The notes beneath the pieces were generated by a model. It made no database searches. It had not been told where the DNA came from and saw nothing but the letters and a program-made list of their open reading frames with translations. The position numbers were made by a program, and so were the translations under genes. Below, one piece after another: positions 38,949-48,576 of a DNA stretch of 64,000 nt. Position 1 is the first letter of the stretch; each line of letters opens with the position of its first letter. Source of the stretch: Ecdyonurus torrentis (taxonomy: Eukaryota > Arthropoda > Insecta > Ephemeroptera > Heptageniidae); the NCBI GenBank assembly GCA_949318235.1, contig OX439131.1:17311272-17375271 (forward strand). Reading direction: 5' to 3'.

Positions 38949-41900
38949 AAACTTCAAATGATATAGTTTTCCTTCACTACACATAGTGTAGATCAGAACT
39001 CCACGAGATGGCGATATTTGTATCAAAGTATAATATATAAATATTTGAAAATATTTATCTAGCACTATAACACCATCTGAGACGAATCATATAAATGCAA
39101 ATAAAGTCAAACAGTTAAAAGGGACGACGGCGGCCGGAATCGAACCGACAACCTTTGGATTTGCGCTCCACTGCTCTGACCATTGAGCTACAGCGGCGTC
39201 CAATTCTACCTTGATTCTTTACTTGCATTTACACAATTCTTATGACGACAACGGTCGCCTTATTGGCTGCCTGAGGGCACCTGTTTTTACAAACCAGCCT
39301 CTCTTTAAACAGCTGACTCCCCTCTTGCGAGGGGAAATTTACCCGTGCGGCGGGATTTATGTGTGTAAACTTCAAATGATATAGTTTTCCTTCACTACAC
39401 ATAGTGTAGATCAGAACTCCACGAGATGGCGATATTTGTATCAAAGTATAATATATAAATATTTGAAAATATTTATCTAGCACTATAACACCATCTGAGA
39501 CGAATCATATAAATGCAAATAAAGTCAAACAGTTAAAAGGGACGACGGCGGCCGGAATCGAACCGACAACCTTTGGATTTGCGCTCCACTGCTCTGACCA
39601 TTGAGCTACAGCGGCGTCCAATTCTACCTTGATTCTTTACTTGCATTTACACAATTCTTATGACGACAACGGTCGCCTTATTGGCTGCCTGAGGGCACCT
39701 GTTTTTACAAACCAGCCTCTCTTTAAACAGCTGACTCCCCTCTTGCGAGGGGAAATTTACCCGTGCGGCGGGATTTATGTGTGTAAACTTCAAATGATAT
39801 AGTTTTCCTTCACTACACATAGTGTAGATCAGAACTCCACGAGATGGCGATATTTGTATCAAAGTATAATATATAAATATTTGAAAATATTTATCTAGCA
39901 CTATAACACCATCTGAGACGAATCATATAAATGCAAATAAAGTCAAACAGTTAAAAGGGACGACGGCGGCCGGAATCGAACCGACAACCTTTGGATTTGC
40001 GCTCCACTGCTCTGACCATTGAGCTACAGCGGCGTCCAATTCTACCTTGATTCTTTACTTGCATTTACACAATTCTTATGACGACAACGGTCGCCTTATT
40101 GGCTGCCTGAGGGCACCTGTTTTTACAAACCAGCCTCTCTTTAAACAGCTGACTCCCCTCTTGCGAGGGGAAATTTACCCGTGCGGCGGGATTTATGTGT
40201 GTAAACTTCAAATGATATAGTTTTCCTTCACTACACATAGTGTAGATCAGAACTCCACGAGATGGCGATATTTGTATCAAAGTATAATATATAAATATTT
40301 GAAAATATTTATCTAGCACTATAACACCATCTGAGACGAATCATATAAATGCAAATAAAGTCAAACAGTTAAAAGGGACGACGGCGGCCGGAATCGAACC
40401 GACAACCTTTGGATTTGCGCTCCACTGCTCTGACCATTGAGCTACAGCGGCGTCCAATTCTACCTTGATTCTTTACTTGCATTTACACAATTCTTATGAC
40501 GACAACGGTCGCCTTATTGGCTGCCTGAGGGCACCTGTTTTTACAAACCAGCCTCTCTTTAAACAGCTGACTCCCCTCTTGCGAGGGGAAATTTACCCGT
40601 GCGGCGGGATTTATGTGTGTAAACTTCAAATGATATAGTTTTCCTTCACTACACATAGTGTAGATCAGAACTCCACGAGATGGCGATATTTGTATCAAAG
40701 TATAATATATAAATATTTGAAAATATTTATCTAGCACTATAACACCATCTGAGACGAATCATATAAATGCAAATAAAGTCAAACAGTTAAAAGGGACGAC
40801 GGCGGCCGGAATCGAACCGACAACCTTTGGATTTGCGCTCCACTGCTCTGACCATTGAGCTACAGCGGCGTCCAATTCTACCTTGATTCTTTACTTGCAT
40901 TTACACAATTCTTATGACGACAACGGTCGCCTTATTGGCTGCCTGAGGGCACCTGTTTTTACAAACCAGCCTCTCTTTAAACAGCTGACTCCCCTCTTGC
41001 GAGGGGAAATTTACCCGTGCGGCGGGATTTATGTGTGTAAACTTCAAATGATATAGTTTTCCTTCACTACACATAGTGTAGATCAGAACTCCACGAGATG
41101 GCGATATTTGTATCAAAGTATAATATATAAATATTTGAAAATATTTATCTAGCACTATAACACCATCTGAGACGAATCATATAAATGCAAATAAAGTCAA
41201 ACAGTTAAAAGGGACGACGGCGGCCGGAATCGAACCGACAACCTTTGGATTTGCGCTCCACTGCTCTGACCATTGAGCTACAGCGGCGTCCAATTCTACC
41301 TTGATTCTTTACTTGCATTTACACAATTCTTATGACGACAACGGTCGCCTTATTGGCTGCCTGAGGGCACCTGTTTTTACAAACCAGCCTCTCTTTAAAC
41401 AGCTGACTCCCCTCTTGCGAGGGGAAATTTACCCGTGCGGCGGGATTTATGTGTGTAAACTTCAAATGATATAGTTTTCCTTCACTACACATAGTGTAGA
41501 TCAGAACTCCACGAGATGGCGATATTTGTATCAAAGTATAATATATAAATATTTGAAAATATTTATCTAGCACTATAACACCATCTGAGACGAATCATAT
41601 AAATGCAAATAAAGTCAAACAGTTAAAAGGGACGACGGCGGCCGGAATCGAACCGACAACCTTTGGATTTGCGCTCCACTGCTCTGACCATTGAGCTACA
41701 GCGGCGTCCAATTCTACCTTGATTCTTTACTTGCATTTACACAATTCTTATGACGACAACGGTCGCCTTATTGGCTGCCTGAGGGCACCTGTTTTTACAA
41801 ACCAGCCTCTCTTTAAACAGCTGACTCCCCTCTTGCGAGGGGAAATTTACCCGTGCGGCGGGATTTATGTGTGTAAACTTCAAATGATATAGTTTTCCTT

Positions 41901-44900
41901 CACTACACATAGTGTAGATCAGAACTCCACGAGATGGCGATATTTGTATCAAAGTATAATATATAAATATTTGAAAATATTTATCTAGCACTATAACACC
42001 ATCTGAGACGAATCATATAAATGCAAATAAAGTCAAACAGTTAAAAGGGACGACGGCGGCCGGAATCGAACCGACAACCTTTGGATTTGCGCTCCACTGC
42101 TCTGACCATTGAGCTACAGCGGCGTCCAATTCTACCTTGATTCTTTACTTGCATTTACACAATTCTTATGACGACAACGGTCGCCTTATTGGCTGCCTGA
42201 GGGCACCTGTTTTTACAAACCAGCCTCTCTTTAAACAGCTGACTCCCCTCTTGCGAGGGGAAATTTACCCGTGCGGCGGGATTTATGTGTGTAAACTTCA
42301 AATGATATAGTTTTCCTTCACTACACATAGTGTAGATCAGAACTCCACGAGATGGCGATATTTGTATCAAAGTATAATATATAAATATTTGAAAATATTT
42401 ATCTAGCACTATAACACCATCTGAGACGAATCATATAAATGCAAATAAAGTCAAACAGTTAAAAGGGACGACGGCGGCCGGAATCGAACCGACAACCTTT
42501 GGATTTGCGCTCCACTGCTCTGACCATTGAGCTACAGCGGCGTCCAATTCTACCTTGATTCTTTACTTGCATTTACACAATTCTTATGACGACAACGGTC
42601 GCCTTATTGGCTGCCTGAGGGCACCTGTTTTTACAAACCAGCCTCTCTTTAAACAGCTGACTCCCCTCTTGCGAGGGGAAATTTACCCGTGCGGCGGGAT
42701 TTATGTGTGTAAACTTCAAATGATATAGTTTTCCTTCACTACACATAGTGTAGATCAGAACTCCACGAGATGGCGATATTTGTATCAAAGTATAATATAT
42801 AAATATTTGAAAATATTTATCTAGCACTATAACACCATCTGAGACGAATCATATAAATGCAAATAAAGTCAAACAGTTAAAAGGGACGACGGCGGCCGGA
42901 ATCGAACCGACAACCTTTGGATTTGCGCTCCACTGCTCTGACCATTGAGCTACAGCGGCGTCCAATTCTACCTTGATTCTTTACTTGCATTTACACAATT
43001 CTTATGACGACAACGGTCGCCTTATTGGCTGCCTGAGGGCACCTGTTTTTACAAACCAGCCTCTCTTTAAACAGCTGACTCCCCTCTTGCGAGGGGAAAT
43101 TTACCCGTGCGGCGGGATTTATGTGTGTAAACTTCAAATGATATAGTTTTCCTTCACTACACATAGTGTAGATCAGAACTCCACGAGATGGCGATATTTG
43201 TATCAAAGTATAATATATAAATATTTGAAAATATTTATCTAGCACTATAACACCATCTGAGACGAATCATATAAATGCAAATAAAGTCAAACAGTTAAAA
43301 GGGACGACGGCGGCCGGAATCGAACCGACAACCTTTGGATTTGCGCTCCACTGCTCTGACCATTGAGCTACAGCGGCGTCCAATTCTACCTTGATTCTTT
43401 ACTTGCATTTACACAATTCTTATGACGACAACGGTCGCCTTATTGGCTGCCTGAGGGCACCTGTTTTTACAAACCAGCCTCTCTTTAAACAGCTGACTCC
43501 CCTCTTGCGAGGGGAAATTTACCCGTGCGGCGGGATTTATGTGTGTAAACTTCAAATGATATAGTTTTCCTTCACTACACATAGTGTAGATCAGAACTCC
43601 ACGAGATGGCGATATTTGTATCAAAGTATAATATATAAATATTTGAAAATATTTATCTAGCACTATAACACCATCTGAGACGAATCATATAAGGCAATAA
43701 GGCGACCGTTGTCGTCATAAGAATTGTGTAAATGCAAGTAAAGAATCAAGGTAGAATTGGACGCCGCTGTAGCTCAATGGTCAGAGCAGTGGAGCGCAAA
43801 TCCAAAGGTTGTCGGTTCGATTCCGGCCGCCGTCGTCCCTTTTAACTGTTTGACTTTATTTGCATTTATATGATTCGTCTCAGATGGTGTTATAGTGCTA
43901 GATAAATATTTTCAAATATTTATATATTATACTTTGATACAAATATCGCCATCTCGTGGAGTTCTGATCTACACTATGTGTAGTGAAGGAAAACTATATC
44001 ATTTGAAGTTTACACACATAAATCCCGCCGCACGGGTAAATTTCCCCTCGCAAGAGGGGAGTCAGCTGTTTAAAGAGAGGCTGGTTTGTAAAAACAGGTG
44101 CCCTCAGGCAGCCAATAAGGCGACCGTTGTCGTCATAAGAATTGTGTAAATGCAAGTAAAGAATCAAGGTAGAATTGGACGCCGCTGTAGCTCAATGGTC
44201 AGAGCAGTGGAGCGCAAATCCAAAGGTTGTCGGTTCGATTCCGGCCGCCGTCGTCCCTTTTAACTGTTTGACTTTATTTGCATTTATATGATTCGTCTCA
44301 GATGGTGTTATAGTGCTAGATAAATATTTTCAAATATTTATATATTATACTTTGATACAAATATCGCCATCTCGTGGAGTTCTGATCTACACTATGTGTA
44401 GTGAAGGAAAACTATATCATTTGAAGTTTACACACATAAATCCCGCCGCACGGGTAAATTTCCCCTCGCAAGAGGGGAGTCAGCTGTTTAAAGAGAGGCT
44501 GGTTTGTAAAAACAGGTGCCCTCAGGCAGCCAATAAGGCGACCGTTGTCGTCATAAGAATTGTGTAAATGCAAGTAAAGAATCAAGGTAGAATTGGACGC
44601 CGCTGTAGCTCAATGGTCAGAGCAGTGGAGCGCAAATCCAAAGGTTGTCGGTTCGATTCCGGCCGCCGTCGTCCCTTTTAACTGTTTGACTTTATTTGCA
44701 TTTATATGATTCGTCTCAGATGGTGTTATAGTGCTAGATAAATATTTTCAAATATTTATATATTATACTTTGATACAAATATCGCCATCTCGTGGAGTTC
44801 TGATCTACACTATGTGTAGTGAAGGAAAACTATATCATTTGAAGTTTACACACATAAATCCCGCCGCACGGGTAAATTTCCCCTCGCAAGAGGGGAGTCA

Positions 44901-46864
44901 GCTGTTTAAAGAGAGGCTGGTTTGTAAAAACAGGTGCCCTCAGGCAGCCAATAAGGCGACCGTTGTCGTCATAAGAATTGTGTAAATGCAAGTAAAGAAT
45001 CAAGGTAGAATTGGACGCCGCTGTAGCTCAATGGTCAGAGCAGTGGAGCGCAAATCCAAAGGTTGTCGGTTCGATTCCGGCCGCCGTCGTCCCCTTTTAA
45101 CTGTTTGACTTTATTTGCATTTATATGATTCGTCTCAGATGGTGTTATAGTGCTAGATAAATATTTTCAAATATTTATATATTATACTTTGATACAAATA
45201 TCGCCATCTCGTGGAGTTCTGATCTACACTATGTGTAGTGAAGGAAAACTATATCATTTGAAGTTTACACACATAAATCCCGCCGCACGGGTAAATTTCC
45301 CCTCGCAAGAGGGGAGTCAGCTGTTTAAAGAGAGGCTGGTTTGTAAAAACAGGTGCCCTCAGGCAGCCAATAAGGCGACCGTTGTCGTCATAAGAATTGT
45401 GTAAATGCAAGTAAAGAATCAAGGTAGAATTGGACGCCGCTGATATAGCTCAATGGTCAGAGCAGTGGAGCGCAAATCCAAAGGTTGTCGGTTCGATTCC
45501 GGCCGCCGTCGTCCCTTTTAACTGTTTGACTTTATTTGCATTTATATGATTCGTCTCAGATGGTGTTATAGTGCTAGATAAATATTTTCAAATATTTATA
45601 TATTATACTTTGATACAAATATCGCCATCTCGTGGAGTTCTGATCTACACTATGTGTAGTGAAGGAAAACTATATCATTTGAAGTTTACACACATAAATC
45701 CCGCCGCACGGGTAAATTTCCCCTCGCAAGAGGGGAGTCAGCTGTTTAAAGAGAGGCTGGTTTGTAAAAACAGGTGCCCTCAGGCAGCCAATAAGGCGAC
45801 CGTTGTCGTCATAAGAATTGTGTAAATGCAAGTAAAGAATCAAGGTAGAATTGGACGCCGCTGTAGCTCAATGGTCAGAGCAGTGGAGCGCAAATCCAAA
45901 GGTTGTCGGTTCGATTCCGGCCGCCGTCGTCCCTTTTAACTGTTTGACTTTATTTGCATTTATATGATTCGTCTCAGATGGTGTTATAGTGCTAGATAAA
46001 TATTTTCAAATATTTATATATTATACTTTGATACAAATATCGCCATCTCGTGGAGTTCTGATCTACACTATGTGTAGTGAAGGAAAACTATATCATTTGA
46101 AGTTTACACACATAAATCCCGCCGCACGGGTAAATTTCCCCTCGCAAGAGGGGAGTCAGCTGTTTAAAGAGAGGCTGGTTTGTAAAAACAGGTGCCCTCA
46201 GGCAGCCAATAAGGCGACCGTTGTCGTCATAAGAATTGTGTAAATGCAAGTAAAGAATCAAGGTAGAATTGGACGCCGCTGTAGCTCAATGGTCAGAGCA
46301 GTGGAGCGCAAATCCAAAGGTTGTCGGTTCGATTCCGGCCGCCGTCGTCCCTTTTAACTGTTTGACTTTATTTGCATTTATATGATTCGTCTCAGATGGT
46401 GTTATAGTGCTAGATAAATATTTTCAAATATTTATATATTATACTTTGATACAAATATCGCCATCTCGTGGAGTTCTGATCTACACTATGTGTAGTGAAG
46501 GAAAACTATATCATTTGAAGTTTACACACATAAATCCCGCCGCACGGGTAAATTTCCCCTCGCAAGAGGGGAGTCAGCTGTTTAAAGAGAGGCTGGTTTG
46601 TAAAAACAGGTGCCCTCAGGCAGCCAATAAGGCGACCGTTGTCGTCATAAGAATTGTGTAAATGCAAGTAAAGAATCAAGGTAGAATTGGACGCCGCTGT
46701 AGCTCAATGGTCAGAGCAGTGGAGCGCAAATCCAAAGGTTGTCGGTTCGATTCCGGCCGCCGTCGTCCCTTTTAACTGTTTGACTTTATTTGCATTTATA
46801 TGATTCGTCTCAGATGGTGTTATAGTGCTAGATAAATATTTTCAAATATTTATATATTATACTT

Positions 46865-46933
<69 letters not shown>

Positions 46934-48469
46934 CGTTTATGTTAGGTAACTTAGAGCCAGCATAAAGGTATGGGAGTGGGATAATATTGCTTCAGTATAA
47001 TTATTTCATTAGATTTAATTTTGTTCCGTGTACTAAATGAGGTCTCAGGTAGTTTACAATAAACTCTGATTTACTTATTTTAGTCGTATCCTCTGAAGAA
47101 CTGACGATTAAGCCCCGGTCTGCATGGAATGCGCAACCTCCACGAGAAGTCAACCCTCTGCAAGCAAGTCCTGTGCCTTTCGTGGTCATTCATCATACTT
47201 ACATCCCAGGTTTCTGCAATTCTAGTGAAGAATGTGAGGAAGCCATGCGGTCGATGCAAAGATTTCATCAACACGATCGAGGATGGCTAGATATCGGATA
47301 CACGTAAGTATAACTACAATTATGAATTTATTATTATATTATGCATTTATATTTTATATACTGCAAATACAAAGCAGAGTCTTTCTTATAGTCTCAAAAG
47401 CCCATAAATGTATATTCTGCTTATTTTCAATGCATTATGCCTTTTAACATTAAAAACTGTTTCACAAAATAATATCTTTAAATTATAAAGACTTTAAATT
47501 AGGGTGCAATTATATGTAATAAAGAAAATGTATTTTACAATACCAGTGATTTACTGCCACAAATGAACTATGAAAATGTATTTTGTAGTTTTTCATTATT
47601 TATTATGTTTTTGTAATGATGACATGTTCTTCGCTGTAAGAATCATGGAACGTAATAAAATAAAACCAAAAATGATTGATAACATACTAGTATGATGGAC
47701 TATAACAGACTGCTGTATGCTATTGTCTCTCAGTTTTGTCATCGGTGGAGATGGAATGGTGTACGAAGGACGAGGATGGGATAAAGATGGTGCTCACTCT
47801 CCAAAATATAATGATAAAAGTACAGGAATTTCATTTATTGGAGATTTTCGAAGTAAGTGAATTTTTAATTCTTCTTCTTCTGATTTTTTATAAATTTCAT
47901 ACATTTTAGGAATCATATTATGATTTGTAAATATGCTTAAGATTTTGAAAGAGTTTCAGTTTTTTATTATTTTTAATTATTGTACATTTTTGTATAATAT
48001 ATTATTTTGGTTTTCCTTTTACTTGCTTTTCAAAAAGCAGTATTATAAGGTAATAGTTCATACATGTATTATAGGAAAGAAAGTAACTTGAATTTTTATT
48101 TCAATTATTCAAAACGAGAAGCAGGATTTTCTTTTTATAATAATATGTTATAAAAACCTGTTATTATTAATTTTTTTTCTGTTGGTATATTATAACGAGG
48201 GTTGCTTGTCCACAGCTGAGTTGCCCACCCCAGCAATGCTAGACGCAGCTCGCGAGTTGATCGCCCTGGGAGTGAGGTCAGGTAAAATTCGCGATGACTA
48301 TGTCCTGCTGGGTCACCGACAGGTCAGAGATACTGAGTGTCCAGGTCAGGCTCTTTTTGACGAAATCTCCACTTGGCCTCACTTCAGTAACACCACACCC
48401 AGCAACCCGCAAGACTTTGAACAATTTTTAGCCTCAAAATCACCACACAATAACAGTATCAGCAGTTAG
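38425..48469 (+). CDS. PGRP-LB: PGRP-LB-type secreted peptidoglycan amidase
   Basis: Four coding exons, 38425-38494, 47084-47303, 47734-47852 and 48216-48469, splice in frame (phases 1, 2, 1) to 220 aa. Residues 1-22 form a signal peptide with a hydrophobic core VALTCMLIMLTSAA. The remainder is one PGRP/amidase-2 domain. The zinc ligands H60 (in VIHHTY), Y96 (in DIGY), H170 and C178 (in GHRQVRDTECPG) are all present, with the same spacing as in fly PGRP-LB, so it should cleave the muramic acid-alanine bond of peptidoglycan. C68-C74 can form the family disulfide. AHSPKYNDKS, TELP...MLDAARELIA and STWPHF strongly resemble PGRP-LB, which in flies removes immunostimulatory DAP-type peptidoglycan and dampens the IMD pathway. 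The ATG follows an acceptor (ag, then caATG), so an upstream 5' exon is likely. Intron 1 is 8.6 kb and holds the inverted tRNA-like array. Confidence 0.93.
38694..38715. repeat. Short (TA)n
   Basis: TA run in intron 1 of the PGRP-LB-type gene, left of the array. Confidence 0.9.
38918..38944. repeat. (TA)n at the left end of the tRNA-like array
   Basis: The TA run passes directly into repeat-unit sequence (ATGTGTAAACTTC), so the array begins inside or against this microsatellite. Confidence 0.9.
39126..39197 (-). tRNA. tRNA-Cys(GCA)-like gene, left arm copy 1
   Basis: A 72-nt cloverleaf with D stem GCTC/GAGC, anticodon stem TGGA/TCCA around loop GCGCAAA (anticodon GCA), a five-base variable loop, and T arm GTCGG-TTCGATT-CCGGC. 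The A box TAGCTCAATGG and B box GGTTCGATTCC fit Pol III promoters, and TTTT follows about 12 nt downstream. Oddities: position 33 is C instead of the near-universal U, pair 27-43 is G-A, and the acceptor GCCGCTG/CGCCGTC has two mismatches. It may be a variant tRNA-Cys, a tRNA pseudogene or a tRNA-derived element. Confidence 0.6.
39544..39615 (-). tRNA. tRNA-Cys(GCA)-like, left arm copy 2
   Basis: Same sequence as copy 1, 418 bp further on. Confidence 0.6.
39962..40033 (-). tRNA. tRNA-Cys(GCA)-like, left arm copy 3
   Basis: Same sequence as copy 1, in 418-bp register. Confidence 0.6.
40380..40451 (-). tRNA. tRNA-Cys(GCA)-like, left arm copy 4
   Basis: Same sequence as copy 1. This is the outermost left copy that pairs with a right-arm copy (46693-46764) in the inverted repeat. 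Confidence 0.6.
40798..40869 (-). tRNA. tRNA-Cys(GCA)-like, left arm copy 5
   Basis: Same sequence as copy 1. Confidence 0.6.
41216..41287 (-). tRNA. tRNA-Cys(GCA)-like, left arm copy 6
   Basis: Same sequence as copy 1. Confidence 0.6.
41634..41705 (-). tRNA. tRNA-Cys(GCA)-like, left arm copy 7
   Basis: Same sequence as copy 1. Confidence 0.6.
42052..42123 (-). tRNA. tRNA-Cys(GCA)-like, left arm copy 8
   Basis: Same sequence as copy 1. Confidence 0.6.
42470..42541 (-). tRNA. tRNA-Cys(GCA)-like, left arm copy 9
   Basis: Same sequence as copy 1. Confidence 0.6.
42888..42959 (-). tRNA. tRNA-Cys(GCA)-like, left arm copy 10
   Basis: Same sequence as copy 1. Confidence 0.6.
43306..43377 (-). 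tRNA. tRNA-Cys(GCA)-like, left arm copy 11
   Basis: Last leftward copy. It diverges head-to-head from the first rightward copy at 43763, with 385 bp between their 5' ends. Confidence 0.6.
43763..43834 (+). tRNA. tRNA-Cys(GCA)-like, right arm copy 1
   Basis: Reverse complement of the left-arm copies; TTTT terminator about a dozen nt past its 3' end. Confidence 0.6.
43969..44110 (+). other. Structured spacer with four short hairpins (representative unit)
   Basis: In order: CTACACTATGTGTAG at 43969-43983, CCCGCCGCACGGG at 44024-44036, CCCCTCGCAAGAGGGG at 44044-44059 (six G-C-rich pairs closing a GCAA, GNRA-type loop), and TGCCCTCAGGCA at 44099-44110. The same block occurs in every unit. It lies beyond the TTTT terminator, so it would be made only from a separate or read-through transcript. 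No known ncRNA family is recognised. Confidence 0.55.
44181..44252 (+). tRNA. tRNA-Cys(GCA)-like, right arm copy 2
   Basis: Same sequence as right arm copy 1. Confidence 0.6.
44599..44670 (+). tRNA. tRNA-Cys(GCA)-like, right arm copy 3
   Basis: Same sequence as right arm copy 1. Confidence 0.6.
45017..45088 (+). tRNA. tRNA-Cys(GCA)-like, right arm copy 4
   Basis: Same body; the trailer just before TTTT has four C instead of three. Confidence 0.6.
45436..45510 (+). tRNA. tRNA-Cys(GCA)-like, right arm copy 5, disrupted
   Basis: Carries three extra bases between the acceptor strand and the D arm (GCTGATATAGCTC in place of GCTGTAGCTC), which would disturb the 8-9 linker. The A and B boxes themselves are intact. 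Confidence 0.5.
45857..45928 (+). tRNA. tRNA-Cys(GCA)-like, right arm copy 6
   Basis: Same sequence as right arm copy 1. Confidence 0.6.
46275..46346 (+). tRNA. tRNA-Cys(GCA)-like, right arm copy 7
   Basis: Same sequence as right arm copy 1. Confidence 0.6.
46693..46764 (+). tRNA. tRNA-Cys(GCA)-like, right arm copy 8
   Basis: Last copy. Its unit is cut off about 105 bp past the tRNA-like body by the (TA)n tract. Confidence 0.6.
46867..46930. repeat. (TA)n at the right end of the tRNA-like array
   Basis: Repeat-unit sequence ACTTTGATA passes straight into a long TA run; about 150 bp later comes exon 2 of the PGRP-LB-type gene. Confidence 0.95.
47304..48215 (+). other. Introns 2 and 3 of the PGRP-LB-type gene (with exon 3 between)
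   Basis: Intron 2 (47304-47733) and intron 3 (47853-48215) are AT-rich and hold nothing else I can support. Confidence 0.8.
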
Positions 48470-48570
48470 ATTTACTGAACAACCAATGATTTTTATTTAA
48501 TGTATTAATTTATTGTGTTATTTTATCTTACATTTTATTTATTTTTTTTTTTAATGTTGGTAAAACACAA

Positions 48571-48576
48571 AATAAA
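48571..48576 (+). promoter_or_regulatory. Candidate polyadenylation signal, PGRP-LB-type gene
   Basis: AATAAA about 100 nt after the stop codon, following a T-rich stretch. Confidence 0.4.

Larger units (their letters stand above)
38943..43692 (-). repeat. Left arm: 418-bp tandem units, tRNA-like genes pointing left
   Basis: A partial unit followed by 11 units in exact 418-bp register, identical as far as I can read. In the transcribed direction each unit has a tRNA-like body, a TTTT terminator about a dozen nt past it, an AT-rich segment, a spacer with four small hairpins, and the next tRNA-like 5' flank. The arm opposes the host gene's direction. At 43692 it stops within unit sequence and the orientation flips. 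Confidence 0.95.
43693..46869 (+). repeat. Right arm: 418-bp tandem units, tRNA-like genes pointing right
   Basis: Eight units in the same direction as the host gene, beginning at CAATAAGGCGACC (43695) and ending at ACTTTGATA, where the sequence turns into (TA)n. The spacing is 418 bp except for two single-copy variants: one extra C before the TTTT near 45094, and a 3-nt insertion inside the tRNA-like copy at 45436. The arm is the reverse complement of about 40275-43445. Confidence 0.95.

Noticed and set aside
43940..43995. Hammerhead ribozyme in the repeat unit
   Set aside because: CTGAT followed by a hairpin and TGAAGG recalls the hammerhead core, but the required CUGANGA and GAAA elements and a matching cleavage site are not all present on either strand.
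43895..44149. 84-codon open frame repeated in all units of the array (18 copies)
   Set aside because: It begins with GTG; the first ATG gives only 57 codons. It runs across the hairpin spacer, looks like no protein domain, and identity between copies says nothing about coding constraint in such a recent array.
39126..46764. CRISPR array
   Set aside because: Units are 418 bp, eukaryotic, with no alternating short repeats and unique spacers.
47001..47274. Two minus-strand open frames over exon 2 of the PGRP-LB-type gene
   Set aside because: They are antisense shadows of a well-supported exon.
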